A stretch of DNA of 64,000 bases, from assembly GCF_016464385.1 (NCBI RefSeq), contig NZ_JADMLH010000001.1:248001-312000 (forward strand), written 5' to 3'. Both the position numbers and the translations under genes were made by a program. Shown piece by piece: positions 16,713-25,949 of the stretch; within the stretch, counting starts at the first letter, position 1, and every line of letters starts with the position of its first letter. The notes under the pieces were generated by a model that saw only the letters and a program-made list of their open reading frames with translations, was not told the origin of the DNA and did no database searches. The stretch comes from Nucisporomicrobium flavum (GTDB lineage Bacteria; Actinomycetota; Actinomycetes; Mycobacteriales; Micromonosporaceae).

Positions 16713-17588
16713 ATGGTGGACGGAGAAGAGCGCTTCGTTGCCTCCGGACCGCTGCGCATCTGGACCGAGCGGTTCGGCGATCCCGGGCGGCCCGCTGTCC
16801 TGATGATCATGGGGTCGGCCGCGCAGGCGATCAGTTGCCCCGACGCGCTGGTCGGGCGGCTCGTCGAGCGCGGCGTTCAGGTGATCCGGTTCGATCATCG
16901 CGACACCGGCCGGTCCAGCGTCGTGGACTTCGACGCTCACCCGTACACGATCGGGGACCTGGCTCGTGACTGCGTGGCGGTGCTGGACGGCTACGAACTC
17001 CGGTCCGCTCATGTCGCCGGCGCCTCCCTGGGTGGCATGCTCGCGCAGTGGCTGGCGGTGCACGCGCCGGACCGGGTCCGGTCGTTGACGGTGATGTCGA
17101 GCTCCCCGATGGGCCACGACCCGCGTCCGGTGTGGGCGCGGGCCCGGGCCGGGGAGCCGGCCGACCCGCACGACCTGCCGCCGCCCTCGCCGGCGTTCCT
17201 CGCGCATCCGGCGGACGGGCTGGCACCGGGGGTGGAGTCCGACATGGCCCTGTTCCGGATCTTCAACGGGCCGGTGCGGCCGTTCGACGAGCCGGCCGCC
17301 CGGGCGATGCTGGAGCTCGCCCTGTCGCGGGCCACCGACCCGGGCGCCGCCGCGAACCATCACCGGGCGGTCTGGCTGCCCGACCCCGGCCTGCTGGCCC
17401 CGCTGTCGTCGATCACCGCGCCGACCACGATCGTGCACGGCGACCAGGACCCGGTCTATCCGCTCGCGCACGGCGAGGCGCTGGCCGCGGCGATCCCGGG
17501 TGCGGTGCTCGAGGTCGTACCCGGGATGGGTCACGCCCTGACCTCACCCGGCCTGCCGGAGCAGATCGCCGACCTGATCCGGCTGTGA
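16713..17588 (+). CDS. Alpha/beta-fold hydrolase
   Basis: A 291-residue hydrolase with the nucleophile Ser in GASLGGMLAQ (about residue 102), an acid in HGDQDPVYP (about 248) and the His in PGMGHAL (about 277). The early FDHRDTGRS motif is typical of the epoxide-hydrolase/esterase-like group that includes RdmC-type methylesterases. Substrate is unknown. TACTGT lies exactly seven bases before the ATG, so the transcript is probably leaderless. It converges on the Nudix gene. Confidence 0.88.
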   Translation: MVDGEERFVASGPLRIWTERFGDPGRPAVLMIMGSAAQAISCPDALVGRLVERGVQVIRFDHRDTGRSSVVDFDAHPYTIGDLARDCVAVLDGYELRSAHVAGASLGGMLAQWLAVHAPDRVRSLTVMSSSPMGHDPRPVWARARAGEPADPHDLPPPSPAFLAHPADGLAPGVESDMALFRIFNGPVRPFDEPAARAMLELALSRATDPGAAANHHRAVWLPDPGLLAPLSSITAPTTIVHGDQDPVYPLAHGEALAAAIPGAVLEVVPGMGHALTSPGLPEQIADLIRL

Positions 17589-17608
17589 CGTGCCCCGGCG
17601 CAGCCCGG

Positions 17609-18112
17609 CTAGAGGCCGAGGCGGACCGGTTGGTCCGGCGCTCCCGCCGTGAGCAGCGCCGTCAGGGGAGTGGCCAGGTCACGGGGCGAGAACAGCTCCG
17701 GTCCCCGGTGTTCCGTGATCTCGGAGAGCCGCCACCAGCGGAACGCCGCGAGGTGTTCCGCGGCGAGTTCGTCGTCCGTCAGCTCGCCGCGCGGCTCGAA
17801 GTGGTTCGTGCGGACGACGAAGTAGTCGTTCATGATGCCGTCGTAGCCCGGCGCGTGGCCGGCGGCGACGACTTCCTGGTGCCAGACGTGCGGTGGGTCG
17901 GCGGTGATCGCCAGACCGGTCTCCTCACGCAGCTCCCGGCGCAGCGCCGTCAGCCGATCCTCGCCGGGTTCGACACCGCCGCCCGGTGCCGCCCAGACGG
18001 CCGTCACCTGCCGCGGCACCACCGGGTGCGGGAAGACGAACCGGCAGAGCAGGACCCGCTCCTGCTCGTCGACGATGATCGCGCGGACCGAGCGGCGCAG
18101 GTTCGGCGTCAC
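17609..18112 (-). CDS. Nudix hydrolase
   Basis: Nudix enzymes cleave nucleoside diphosphates linked to another moiety. The 167-residue protein carries a good Nudix box, GGGVEPGED ... RRELREETGL, at about residues 48-71, preceded by VWAAP. Specificity cannot be told. The GTG start overlaps the stop of a 14-codon upstream frame (GTGA), suggesting translational coupling to that small frame. Confidence 0.88.
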   Translation of the reverse strand: MTPNLRRSVRAIIVDEQERVLLCRFVFPHPVVPRQVTAVWAAPGGGVEPGEDRLTALRRELREETGLAITADPPHVWHQEVVAAGHAPGYDGIMNDYFVVRTNHFEPRGELTDDELAAEHLAAFRWWRLSEITEHRGPELFSPRDLATPLTALLTAGAPDQPVRLGL

Positions 18113-18153
18113 GGCGTGCCGGACGCGGCGGCGAGGTGGATGATGACCGGCAC
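18109..18153 (-). CDS. Possible 14-residue leader ORF of the Nudix gene
   Basis: A TACCCT hexamer (18160-18165, minus strand) is followed after six bases by GTG, opening a frame that encodes VPVIIHLAAASGTP and stops in the GTGA shared with the Nudix start. This looks like a leaderless upstream ORF translationally coupled to the Nudix gene. The alternative is that the true Nudix N-terminus was lost by a frameshift at this junction. Confidence 0.4.
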   Translation of the reverse strand: MPVIIHLAAASGTP

Positions 18154-18200
18154 TGCCGCAGGGTATCAACGGCCGGGAGCGCGGACCGACGATCGCAAGG

Positions 18201-19367
<1,167 letters not shown>

Positions 19368-19374
19368 CTGCGCG

Positions 19375-19782
19375 TCACTCCGTGATCGTGTCGGGGTAGG
19401 CCAGGAACGGGCGCACCTCGATCCATTCGTGGATCGGCTTGCCGTCCGCACCCGGGGCGGCGGACAGCTCCCCGGCCAGGTCGACGGCGCGCTCGTACGT
19501 GTCGACGTCGATGATCATCCAGCCGGCGATGAGGTCCTTGGTCTCGGCGAACGGGCCGTCGGTGACCGGCGGGCGCCCCTCGCCGTCGTAGCGCACGAAC
19601 GTGCCCTCCGGCGACAGCGCCTGGCCGTCGACGTACTCGCCGGTGGTCTCCAGCCGGGCCGCGAAGTCCTGCATGTACTGGATGTGGGCGGTGACCTCCT
19701 CGGGGCTCCACTTGTCCATCGGGACGTCGTTGACCGGCGCCGGCGCGCCGCGGTAGTGCTTGAGCAGCAGGTACTTCGCCAT
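19375..19782 (-). CDS. YciI/DGPF-family protein partnered with ECF42
   Basis: The 135-residue protein has the YciI-related ferredoxin-like fold with the namesake TDGPFAETKD motif (about residues 75-84) and the N-terminal MAKYLLLKHYRG. Such proteins are the usual genomic partners of ECF42 sigma factors and may sense or supply a signal, though the mechanism is unknown. GAGGAGTTCACC before the ATG is a clear ribosome-binding site. It is the first gene of the pair. Confidence 0.9.
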   Translation of the reverse strand: MAKYLLLKHYRGAPAPVNDVPMDKWSPEEVTAHIQYMQDFAARLETTGEYVDGQALSPEGTFVRYDGEGRPPVTDGPFAETKDLIAGWMIIDVDTYERAVDLAGELSAAPGADGKPIHEWIEVRPFLAYPDTITE

Positions 19783-19859
19783 GGTGAACTCCTCGGTGCG
19801 GTACGGCCATTCTTGCCGTGTTCGTACCGGGGACGCAGCCGCCGGTCCGTTCTCGACAT

Positions 19860-20134
19860 CGCGGCGCAAGATTTTTCCCGGACGGGCTGCTCGGGTACGA
19901 CCGGGGCACCCTGGTGATCGAGGACGCCGCGGGCGGCTGTCGCAGTACCTGTTCGACACCACGACCGTCGAGCGGCTGCAGGCGGAGACCGACGTGACGA
20001 ACCTCGCGGCGCAGCGGGTGCTGGAGAAGGCGGGCGTCCAGCGTGAGGGTGTCGCCCGGCACGCGCAGTTCCGCAGGGGCACGTGGCACGACATGGTGGT
20101 CTACAGCCGGCTGCGCGGCGACCCCCGGCCGTAG
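19860..20134 (+). pseudogene. Remnant of a GNAT (RimJ/RimL-like) acetyltransferase gene
   Basis: Two pieces of one acetyltransferase lie in different frames. The first (about 19866-19925) reads FFPDGLLGYDRGTLVIEDA; the second (about 19937-20134) reads LSQYLFDTTTVERLQAETD and ends with the RimJ-like RREGVARHAQFRRGTWHDM-type tail. The acetyl-CoA-binding middle part (the GYW ... GRGYG segment) and a proper start are missing. The simplest reading is an internal deletion with frameshift. It sits between the divergent YciI-like gene and the SDR gene. Confidence 0.7.
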
Positions 20135-20153
20135 GGTCGCCGCGTACGGCCGC

Positions 20154-20861
20154 TCAGGCGGGGACGGTCTGCGGGTAGAAGGCGCTGGGGTCGCCGGCGA
20201 GCGCGGCCTTGACGTGGCGGCTCCAGTCGTCGGCGAGCACTTCGAGCCGGCCGGCCTGCACGCCGTCGAGGGCGGCCCGGACCACCTCGGACGGCGGGAG
20301 CTTGTCGATGTCGAAGCCGGCCATCATGTCGGTGTCGACGGCGCCCATGTGCAGGGCGGTGACGAGGGTGCCGTGCTTGGCGAGCTCGAGCCGTACGCCG
20401 TTGGTCACCGCCCACTCGGCGGCCTTGGCCACGGCGTAGGAGTTGGCGCCGTCGTAGGAGAACCACGACATGGCCGACAGCACGTTGAGGATCGCGCCGC
20501 CGCCGTTGCGTTCCAGCGCGGGCGCGAAGGCGCGGATGACGCTCAGCGGTCCCCACACCATGGTGTCGACCTCGGCGTGCATCTTGACCAGGTCGCCGGT
20601 GACGAGGTTCTGGTGCGCCGACACCCCGGCGTTGTTGATCAGCAGGTTGACGTCGGGGGCGGCGGCCGCCGCGGCGGCGATCGAGGCCGGGTCCGTGACG
20701 TCGAGCGCCAGCGTCCGTACGCCGGGGATGTCGATGCTGTGGGGGTTGCGGGCGGTGGCGTACACCTTCGCGGCGCCGCGCTCGAGCAGATCGAGGGCGA
20801 ACTGGCGGCCGATGCCGCGGTTGGCGCCGGTGACGAGCGCGACCGAACCGGTGATGTCCAT
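20154..20861 (-). CDS. SDR-family oxidoreductase
   Basis: A classical short-chain dehydrogenase of 235 residues: cofactor loop TGANRGIG (about 11-18), NNAG (about 76-79), catalytic Ser in NVLSAMSWFS (about 125), and YAVAK (about 138-142). The N-terminal sequence favours NADP(H) or NAD(H) as in the SDR family; substrate is unknown. AAGGGAGATCC precedes the ATG. The gene is divergent from a MerR-type regulator, whose palindrome lies between the two, so it is likely the regulator's target. Confidence 0.9.
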   Translation of the reverse strand: MDITGSVALVTGANRGIGRQFALDLLERGAAKVYATARNPHSIDIPGVRTLALDVTDPASIAAAAAAAPDVNLLINNAGVSAHQNLVTGDLVKMHAEVDTMVWGPLSVIRAFAPALERNGGGAILNVLSAMSWFSYDGANSYAVAKAAEWAVTNGVRLELAKHGTLVTALHMGAVDTDMMAGFDIDKLPPSEVVRAALDGVQAGRLEVLADDWSRHVKAALAGDPSAFYPQTVPA

Positions 20862-20905
20862 GGGGATCTCCCTTGCTTGTGGTGGGCCAGCGCTACGCTA
20901 AAACC

Positions 20906-20919
20906 TGACGTTGGCGTCA
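20906..20919. promoter_or_regulatory. MerR-type operator between SDR and merR genes
   Basis: TGACG-TTGG-CGTCA forms a perfect dyad in the 100-base divergent interval. On the minus strand the dyad overlaps a TTGACG -35 box, and a TAGCGT-like -10 element lies about 15 bases downstream of the box. This is the architecture by which MerR regulators act. Identification as this regulator's operator is inference. Confidence 0.6.
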
Positions 20920-20961
20920 AGGGCAAGTCAGATGTGACGGGGATCTACCGGAGGGCGTGAC

Positions 20962-21336
20962 GTGCGGATCGGAGAGGTGGCCGCGGCGGCCGGAGTGAGC
21001 CCCCGCGCGCTGCGCTACTACGAGGAGCAGGGGCTGCTGACCTCGCAGCGGCATGCCAGCGGGCAGCGGCACTACGGTCAGGACGCGGTGCAGCGCGTGC
21101 GGTGGATCCAGGCGCTGTACGCCGCCGGGCTCAGCAGCAAGTCGATCACCGGGCTGGTCGGTTGCGTGCACACCGGCGTCGCCACGGACGCGATGCGCGC
21201 CCAGCTCGCCGCCGAGCGGGAACGCATCGACACCCAGATCCGGGACCTGACGCACACCCGCGACCGGCTCGACGCCATCATCGCCGCGGCCGACGACCCC
21301 GACCGGATGCGCGCGTCCTCCGGCTGCGAACTCTGA
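20962..21336 (+). CDS. MerR-family regulator
   Basis: A 124-residue MerR protein with the winged helix RIGEVAAAAGVSPRALRYYEEQGLL (residues 2-26), the second wing region, and a dimerisation coiled coil ERERIDTQIRDLTHTRDRLDAII (about 80-105). The short C-terminus ends in SSGCEL, giving one cysteine besides the one near residue 73, but no clear metal-binding motif. GGAGGG precedes the GTG. It is divergent from the SDR oxidoreductase. Confidence 0.92.
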   Translation: MRIGEVAAAAGVSPRALRYYEEQGLLTSQRHASGQRHYGQDAVQRVRWIQALYAAGLSSKSITGLVGCVHTGVATDAMRAQLAAERERIDTQIRDLTHTRDRLDAIIAAADDPDRMRASSGCEL

Positions 21337-21423
21337 GGTGAACCGATTCCGGGCCCGGGGCGTGTGCAGGAGACAGGGGTAGGCTGCTGCCTTCCGTCAC
21401 CTCCAGGCAAAGGATCGTTCAGG

Positions 21424-23091
21424 GTGTCTCGTCCGCGCCGCGTCGCCGGGTGGATCGCCACCGGTCTCGCCGCTTCCGTGGTCTTCCTGGCGCTGGTCGT
21501 GCCCGACCAGATCACCCGGCTGCCGCCCGGGGCGTCGCCGTGGGCGACGCTGCTGCGCGTACCGCTGGAGGCGCTGGCCGTGGCCGCCGTGCTGCTGGTG
21601 CTGCCGGCGCGGGCGCGGGCGGTCACCGCCGGGGTGCTCGGGGCGCTGCTGGGCGTGCTGACCGTCGTCAAGGTCATCGACCTGGGATTCTTCGCCGTGC
21701 TGTCGCGCCCGTTCGACCCGGTGCTGGACTGGCCGCTGTTCGCCGACGGCTACCGGTTCGTCCAGGGCTCGGCGGGCGGCGGGGCGGCGGTGGCGGCGCT
21801 CGTGGGGGCGATCGCCCTTGCTGTGGCCGTACCTGTCTTGATGGTGTTCGCGGTGCGGCGTCTGGCCGCCGTCGCGGCCCGGCACCGGCACCCGGCTCGC
21901 GTGTCCGTCGGTGTCGCCGCCGTGGCGTGGCTGGCGCTTGCCGTGCTGGGCGCGTCGCTGGTGCCGGGGGTCTACGTCGCCTCCGACAGCGCGGTGGTGC
22001 TGGCCCGCGACAGCGTGCTGACCGTGCCCGCGGCGATCCGCGACAAGCGGGCCTTCACCGCCGAGGTGGCCGCTGACGCGTTCCGGGGCACCGCGCCGGA
22101 GCAGCTGCTCGGCGGGCTGCGCGGCAAGGACGTGATGTTCGCGTTCATCGAGAGCTACGGCCGGTCGGCCATCGAGGATCCCGCGTTGGACACGAGCGTG
22201 CGCGCGGCGCTGACGGCTGGCACGGCGCAGCTGCGCGACGCCGGGTACGCCGCTCGCAGCGGGTTCCTCACCTCGCCGACCGCCGGCGGTGGCAGCTGGC
22301 TGGCGCACTCCACGTTCCAGTCGGGGGTGTGGATCGACAACGAGCAGCGCTACCGCAGCCTGGTCTCCGGCGACCGGCTCACCCTGACCGGCGCGTTCAA
22401 GAAGGCCGGCGCGTGGCAGACCGTCGCGGTCGAGCCGGGTGTCACGTACGCGTGGCCCGAGGCGCAGTTCTACGGCTACGACCGGCTGTACGACTCGCAC
22501 ACGCTGGGCTATCACGGGCCGGTGTTCGGCTGGGGGCCGGTCCCGGACCAGTTCACGCTCAAGGCGTTCACCGACGCCGAGTACGCCCGCCCGGGCCGCG
22601 CGCCGATGATGGCGGAGCTGACCTTCGTCTCCAGCCACACGCCGTGGGCGCCGCTGCCGTCGATGGTCGGCTGGGACCAGCTCGGCGACGGCTCGATGTA
22701 CGCCGCGCAGCACGCCCAGGGGCAGAGCGCCGCGCAGGTGTGGCAGGACCCGGTGCGGGTACGGGCCGCGTACGCCCAGTCGATCACGTACTCGATCGGC
22801 AGCCTGGTGTCGTGGGTGCGGACGTACGGCACGGACGACCTGGTGCTGGTGTTCCTCGGCGACCACCAGCCGGCCCCGGTCGTGGTCGGTGACCGGGCGA
22901 GCCGCGACGTGCCGGTGACGATCGTGGCGCACGACCCGGCGGTGCTGGACCGGGTGGCGTCCTGGGGCTGGACCGACGGGCTGCGCCCGGACCCGCAGGC
23001 CCCGGTGTGGCGCATGGACCAGTTCCGCGACCGGTTCCTCACCACGTTCGCCGCACCCACGGACACCCGGCCGCTGTCGCCGCCCCGGTAA
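21424..23091 (+). CDS. Membrane-anchored sulfatase/LTA-synthase-like hydrolase
   Basis: The 555-residue protein has four or five N-terminal membrane helices (within residues 10-200) and a C-terminal extracellular alkaline-phosphatase-superfamily domain (about 230-540). Visible family landmarks are VMFAFIESYGRSAIED early in the domain, LTFVSSHTPW, and the late metal-binding LVLVFLGDHQPAP. The usual catalytic Cys/Thr position near the start of the domain is not clearly conserved, so activity is uncertain. Related proteins include phosphoglycerol transferases. The GTG start follows a weak ribosome-binding site. Confidence 0.8.
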   Translation: MSRPRRVAGWIATGLAASVVFLALVVPDQITRLPPGASPWATLLRVPLEALAVAAVLLVLPARARAVTAGVLGALLGVLTVVKVIDLGFFAVLSRPFDPVLDWPLFADGYRFVQGSAGGGAAVAALVGAIALAVAVPVLMVFAVRRLAAVAARHRHPARVSVGVAAVAWLALAVLGASLVPGVYVASDSAVVLARDSVLTVPAAIRDKRAFTAEVAADAFRGTAPEQLLGGLRGKDVMFAFIESYGRSAIEDPALDTSVRAALTAGTAQLRDAGYAARSGFLTSPTAGGGSWLAHSTFQSGVWIDNEQRYRSLVSGDRLTLTGAFKKAGAWQTVAVEPGVTYAWPEAQFYGYDRLYDSHTLGYHGPVFGWGPVPDQFTLKAFTDAEYARPGRAPMMAELTFVSSHTPWAPLPSMVGWDQLGDGSMYAAQHAQGQSAAQVWQDPVRVRAAYAQSITYSIGSLVSWVRTYGTDDLVLVFLGDHQPAPVVVGDRASRDVPVTIVAHDPAVLDRVASWGWTDGLRPDPQAPVWRMDQFRDRFLTTFAAPTDTRPLSPPR

Positions 23092-23132
23092 TTGGGGTGT
23101 CGCCGCCGGGTGCGGCGGCTACGGTCTGCGCC

Positions 23133-23489
23133 ATGACGTCTCGCACCATCCGGGTCACCGTCCGCGGCGCCTTCGACGCCCTCACCGACGCCCAGCGCGC
23201 CGAGCTGCTGGCCGCCGCCGCCGAGCACGACGTGGCGTTCGCCGCGTTCACCGCCGACGGGTCGATGACCTACGACATCGCCGCCCGCCCGTTCTTCACG
23301 TTCCGCTACGCCGAGACGGTGGACGAGGAGCGCGACATCCCCGCGGTCACGGCCCGGGCGCAGGCGGCCGCCGAGCGGTGGTGCTCCGCGCGCGGTTACG
23401 GCTTCAAGAACCTCAGCGCGCAGGCGGTGGACCTGTCGCAGACGCCGCTGGGCAGCCGTGGCCGCCGCGAGGCCGCCCGCAACGGCTAG
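23133..23489 (+). CDS. DUF6204-family small protein
   Basis: A 118-residue protein of the uncharacterised DUF6204 family; conserved features are IRVTVRGAFDAL at the start, FFTFRYAETVDEERD in the middle and GYGFKNLSAQAVDLS near the C-terminus. It looks like a compact alpha/beta ferredoxin-like domain. TACGGT lies exactly seven bases upstream of the ATG (leaderless). Its stop overlaps the stop of the convergent aldo/keto reductase gene. Confidence 0.8.
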   Translation: MTSRTIRVTVRGAFDALTDAQRAELLAAAAEHDVAFAAFTADGSMTYDIAARPFFTFRYAETVDEERDIPAVTARAQAAAERWCSARGYGFKNLSAQAVDLSQTPLGSRGRREAARNG

Positions 23490-24337
23490 AGCGCGGCCAG
23501 GTCCGCTTCGCTCAGGCGGAGGGCGCCGGCCGCCATGTTCTGCTCCAGGTGCTCGACGCTGCCCGTGCCGGGGATCGCGAGCACGTGCGGGCCCTGGTGC
23601 AGGATCCACGCCAGCCGCACCTGGTGCTCGGTGACGCCGTGGGCGGCCGCGACGGCCCGCAGCGCCGCGTCGCTCGTCGCCCCGGCCGCCCCCTGCTCGC
23701 GACCCGGGCCGGCGACCGAGAAGTACGGCACGAACGCGATGCCGCGCCGGGCGCACTCGCTCAGCAGCGCCGTGCCGTCCGGGTCGCGCAGGTCGAGGCC
23801 GTACTCGTTCTGCACGCACGCGACCGGGGCGATCGCCTGCGCCTCGTCGAGGTGGCCCGGCCGCACGTTGGAGATGCCCAGGTGCCGGATGAGGCCCTCG
23901 CGGCGCAGCTCCGCCAGCACGGCGAACTGCTCGCCGAGCGAGGCGCCGCGATCGCGCAGCCGCAGGTTGACCACGTCGAGGGCGTCGACGCCGAGGCGGC
24001 GCAGGTTGTCCTCGACCCGGGCGCGCAGCTCGGCCGCGGTGGCCGGCCGGTCGCCGGCGGCGGCGCCGACCTTGGTGGCGATGACCAGGTTCTGCGGGTA
24101 CGGGTTGAGCGCGGCGCGGATCAGCTCGGTGGCGTAGCGCTTCTCGCCCGTACCGACGCCGAGCGTGCCGCCGGGGGACACGTAGAACGCGGCCGTGTCG
24201 ATGTGGTCGACGCCCAGTTCCACCGCGCGGCGCAGCACCCGGATGGCGAGGTCGCGGTCGGGGTTCGCGGTGAGGCGCATGGAGCCGAATCCGAGGCGGT
24301 GCACCGTACGGTCACCGAGCTTCGCGGTGCCGCTCAC
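23486..24337 (-). CDS. Aldo/keto reductase
   Basis: A 283-residue TIM-barrel NADPH-dependent oxidoreductase. Asp and Tyr of the active site are seen in HIDTAAFY (about residues 45-52) and the Lys in VIATKVG (about 86). The fourth residue, usually a His in a VDLYQLH-type segment, aligns with VVNLRLRD and is not His, a variation I believe is usual in this actinobacterial clade. The cofactor end shows LAIPGTGSVEHLEQN. The ATG overlaps the upstream VOC gene stop (ATGA), so the two are coupled. Confidence 0.88.
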   Translation of the reverse strand: MSGTAKLGDRTVHRLGFGSMRLTANPDRDLAIRVLRRAVELGVDHIDTAAFYVSPGGTLGVGTGEKRYATELIRAALNPYPQNLVIATKVGAAAGDRPATAAELRARVEDNLRRLGVDALDVVNLRLRDRGASLGEQFAVLAELRREGLIRHLGISNVRPGHLDEAQAIAPVACVQNEYGLDLRDPDGTALLSECARRGIAFVPYFSVAGPGREQGAAGATSDAALRAVAAAHGVTEHQVRLAWILHQGPHVLAIPGTGSVEHLEQNMAAGALRLSEADLAAL

Positions 24338-24729
24338 GGCTGGATCAGGCCGCGCTCGAGGGCGCTGCGCTCGACGCAGAACTCGTTGCCCTCGGGGTCA
24401 CGCAGGGTGGCCCAGCCCAGCCCGTCGGGGCTGCGGTGATCGTCGTACAGGGTGGCTCCGGCGGCGAGGAAGCGCTGCACGGCCTCGTCGCGGGTGCCGG
24501 CGGGTGGCTGGACGTCGAGGTGGACGCGGTTCTTGCCGGCCTTGGCCTCGGGTACGCGGATGAACAGCAGGCCGGGCCAGCCCGGTTCCGGCGCTTCGAG
24601 CAGCACCTCGTCGTCGCCCGGGGAGTCCTCGTCGCTGACCGGGTAGCCGGTGACCAGGGACCAGAACTGGGCGAGCTGCCAGGGGTCGTGAGCGTCCACT
24701 GTGATGTGACGGACCGGATTGAGGGACAT
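24334..24729 (-). CDS. VOC-superfamily (glyoxalase-like) protein
   Basis: A 131-residue single-unit VOC protein: HITVDAHDPWQLAQFW at the start, GKNRVHLDVQPP in the centre and the terminal RDPEGNEFCVE that marks this group. Related proteins are of unknown function or act in antibiotic binding. TAGGGT lies eight bases before the ATG, so the transcript is probably leaderless. It is divergent from the Clp-N regulator across a 65-base interval that holds two palindromes, so both genes may share that regulator. Confidence 0.87.
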   Translation of the reverse strand: MSLNPVRHITVDAHDPWQLAQFWSLVTGYPVSDEDSPGDDEVLLEAPEPGWPGLLFIRVPEAKAGKNRVHLDVQPPAGTRDEAVQRFLAAGATLYDDHRSPDGLGWATLRDPEGNEFCVERSALERGLIQP

Positions 24730-24744
24730 GGTGGATCACCCTAC

Positions 24745-24793
24745 GCGTCAACCGGTGGTTGACGCAGCCGTCGCGTCAACCTAGAGTTGACGG
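24745..24793. promoter_or_regulatory. Two tandem GTCAAC/GTTGAC palindromes overlapping a promoter
   Basis: The first palindrome is GCGTCAACC-GGT-GGTTGACGC (24745-24765), perfect; the second is GTCAAC-CTAGA-GTTGAC (24775-24791). Between them sits a promoter, TTGACG (24759-24764) and TAGAGT (24782-24787), spaced by 17. The first dyad contains the -35 and the second surrounds the -10, the classic layout for repression of the downstream gene and possibly of the divergent VOC gene. Confidence 0.75.
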
Positions 24794-24794
24794 C

Positions 24795-25475
24795 ATGACG
24801 CAGACCTCGCCGCCCGTGCGGCTCGACGACCTCATCCACAGCATCACCACCAACCGGCCCGACGCCCCGCTGGAGCGGCTCTCGGACGCCGTACTGCTCG
24901 CCGACCACCTCGGCGACCTCGCCGACCACCTCATCGGCCACTTCGTCGACCAGGCCCGCCGCTCCGGCGCGTCCTGGACCGACATCGGCCGCAGCATGGG
25001 CGTCAGCAAGCAGGCGGCCCAGAAACGCTTCGTGCCCAAGGCCGACCTCGACCCGTCGCAGGGTTTCAGCCGCTTCAGCCCGAACGCGCGCACCACCGTC
25101 ACCGGCTCGATGACCGCGGCACGCGCCACCCGGCACCCCGAGATCCGCCCCGAGCACCTGCTGCTGGGGCTGCTCGACGTACCGGACGCCACGGCGCACG
25201 CCGCGCTCGGCGACTTCGCGCGGGTGCGCGAGGCCGCCATGGCCTCGCTGCCGGAGTCGCCGGGCGCCGACATGCCCGAGCTGATCCCGTTCGACGCCCG
25301 CTCCCGCAAGGTCCTGGAGCTGACCTTCCGGGAGGCGCTGCGCCTGGGCGACGACACCGTGGGCACCGCGCACATCCTGCTCGCGCTCATCGAGGAGGAG
25401 CCGCCCGGCGGTGTGCTGGCCGGCCTCGGCATCGACAAGGCCGCCGTGGAGAGCGCCGCTCAGTCCGCCAGGTAG
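24795..25475 (+). CDS. Clp N-terminal-domain protein with N-terminal helix-turn-helix
   Basis: This 226-residue protein has an N-terminal helical region with SGASWTDIGRSMGVSKQAAQKRFVP (about residues 55-80), which looks like a DNA-binding helix-turn-helix, and two Clp_N repeats (about 95-220, with RHPEIRPEHLLLGLLDVPD and GTAHILLALIEEEPP). Actinobacterial proteins of this design are presumed regulators coupled to protein-quality sensing. The promoter places the transcript start within a base or so of the ATG, so the mRNA should be leaderless. The operators flanking that promoter suggest autoregulation. It overlaps the convergent UPF0303 gene by 16 bases. Confidence 0.88.
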   Translation: MTQTSPPVRLDDLIHSITTNRPDAPLERLSDAVLLADHLGDLADHLIGHFVDQARRSGASWTDIGRSMGVSKQAAQKRFVPKADLDPSQGFSRFSPNARTTVTGSMTAARATRHPEIRPEHLLLGLLDVPDATAHAALGDFARVREAAMASLPESPGADMPELIPFDARSRKVLELTFREALRLGDDTVGTAHILLALIEEEPPGGVLAGLGIDKAAVESAAQSAR

Positions 25476-25927
25476 GTCTCGATCGCCTCGACCACCAGCG
25501 CGTGGTCCTCGGCCTGCGGCAGGCCCGACACGGTCACCGCGCCGACCACCCCCACACCCTCCACGCGTACGGGGAAAGCACCGCCGTGAGCCGCATAGTC
25601 GGCCGGGTCCACCCCGTACTTGGCGTCCAGCGCGTCACCCCTCGCCGCGAGCCGGCGCCCCACCAGGTACGACGAGGCCGCGAAGCGTTCCACCACCCGT
25701 ACCTTGCGGGCGATCCAATGGTCGTTGTCGGCCGTGCTGCCCGGCAGCGCGGCGTGGAACAGCTGCTGCGCGCCCCGGCGGATGTCGACGGCCACCGGCA
25801 GCTCCCTGCCGGTGGCCAGGTCCACCAGCAGGCAGCCGAGCTGCCACGCGTCCGCGTTGGTGAACCGGGTGAAGGTCAGCCGCCGCTCCTGCTCCTCGAG
25901 CCGGGCGATGAGATCGTCGTCGGTCAT
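25460..25927 (-). CDS. UPF0303/heme-degrading-domain-like (GlcG/HbpS) protein
   Basis: A 155-residue protein of the UPF0303 branch of the GlcG/HbpS fold. Characteristic stretches are DLATGRELPVAVDIRRGAQQLFHAALPG, the WIARKVRVVERF helix and a final GAVTVSGLPQAEDHALVVEAI. Relatives bind heme or small ligands, but this subgroup's role is not established. The ATG at 25927 is preferred over an upstream in-frame start at 25945 because it begins the conserved domain. Confidence 0.88.
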   Translation of the reverse strand: MTDDDLIARLEEQERRLTFTRFTNADAWQLGCLLVDLATGRELPVAVDIRRGAQQLFHAALPGSTADNDHWIARKVRVVERFAASSYLVGRRLAARGDALDAKYGVDPADYAAHGGAFPVRVEGVGVVGAVTVSGLPQAEDHALVVEAIETYLAD

Positions 25928-25949
25928 GCGCCCATCCTCGCGCACCGGC

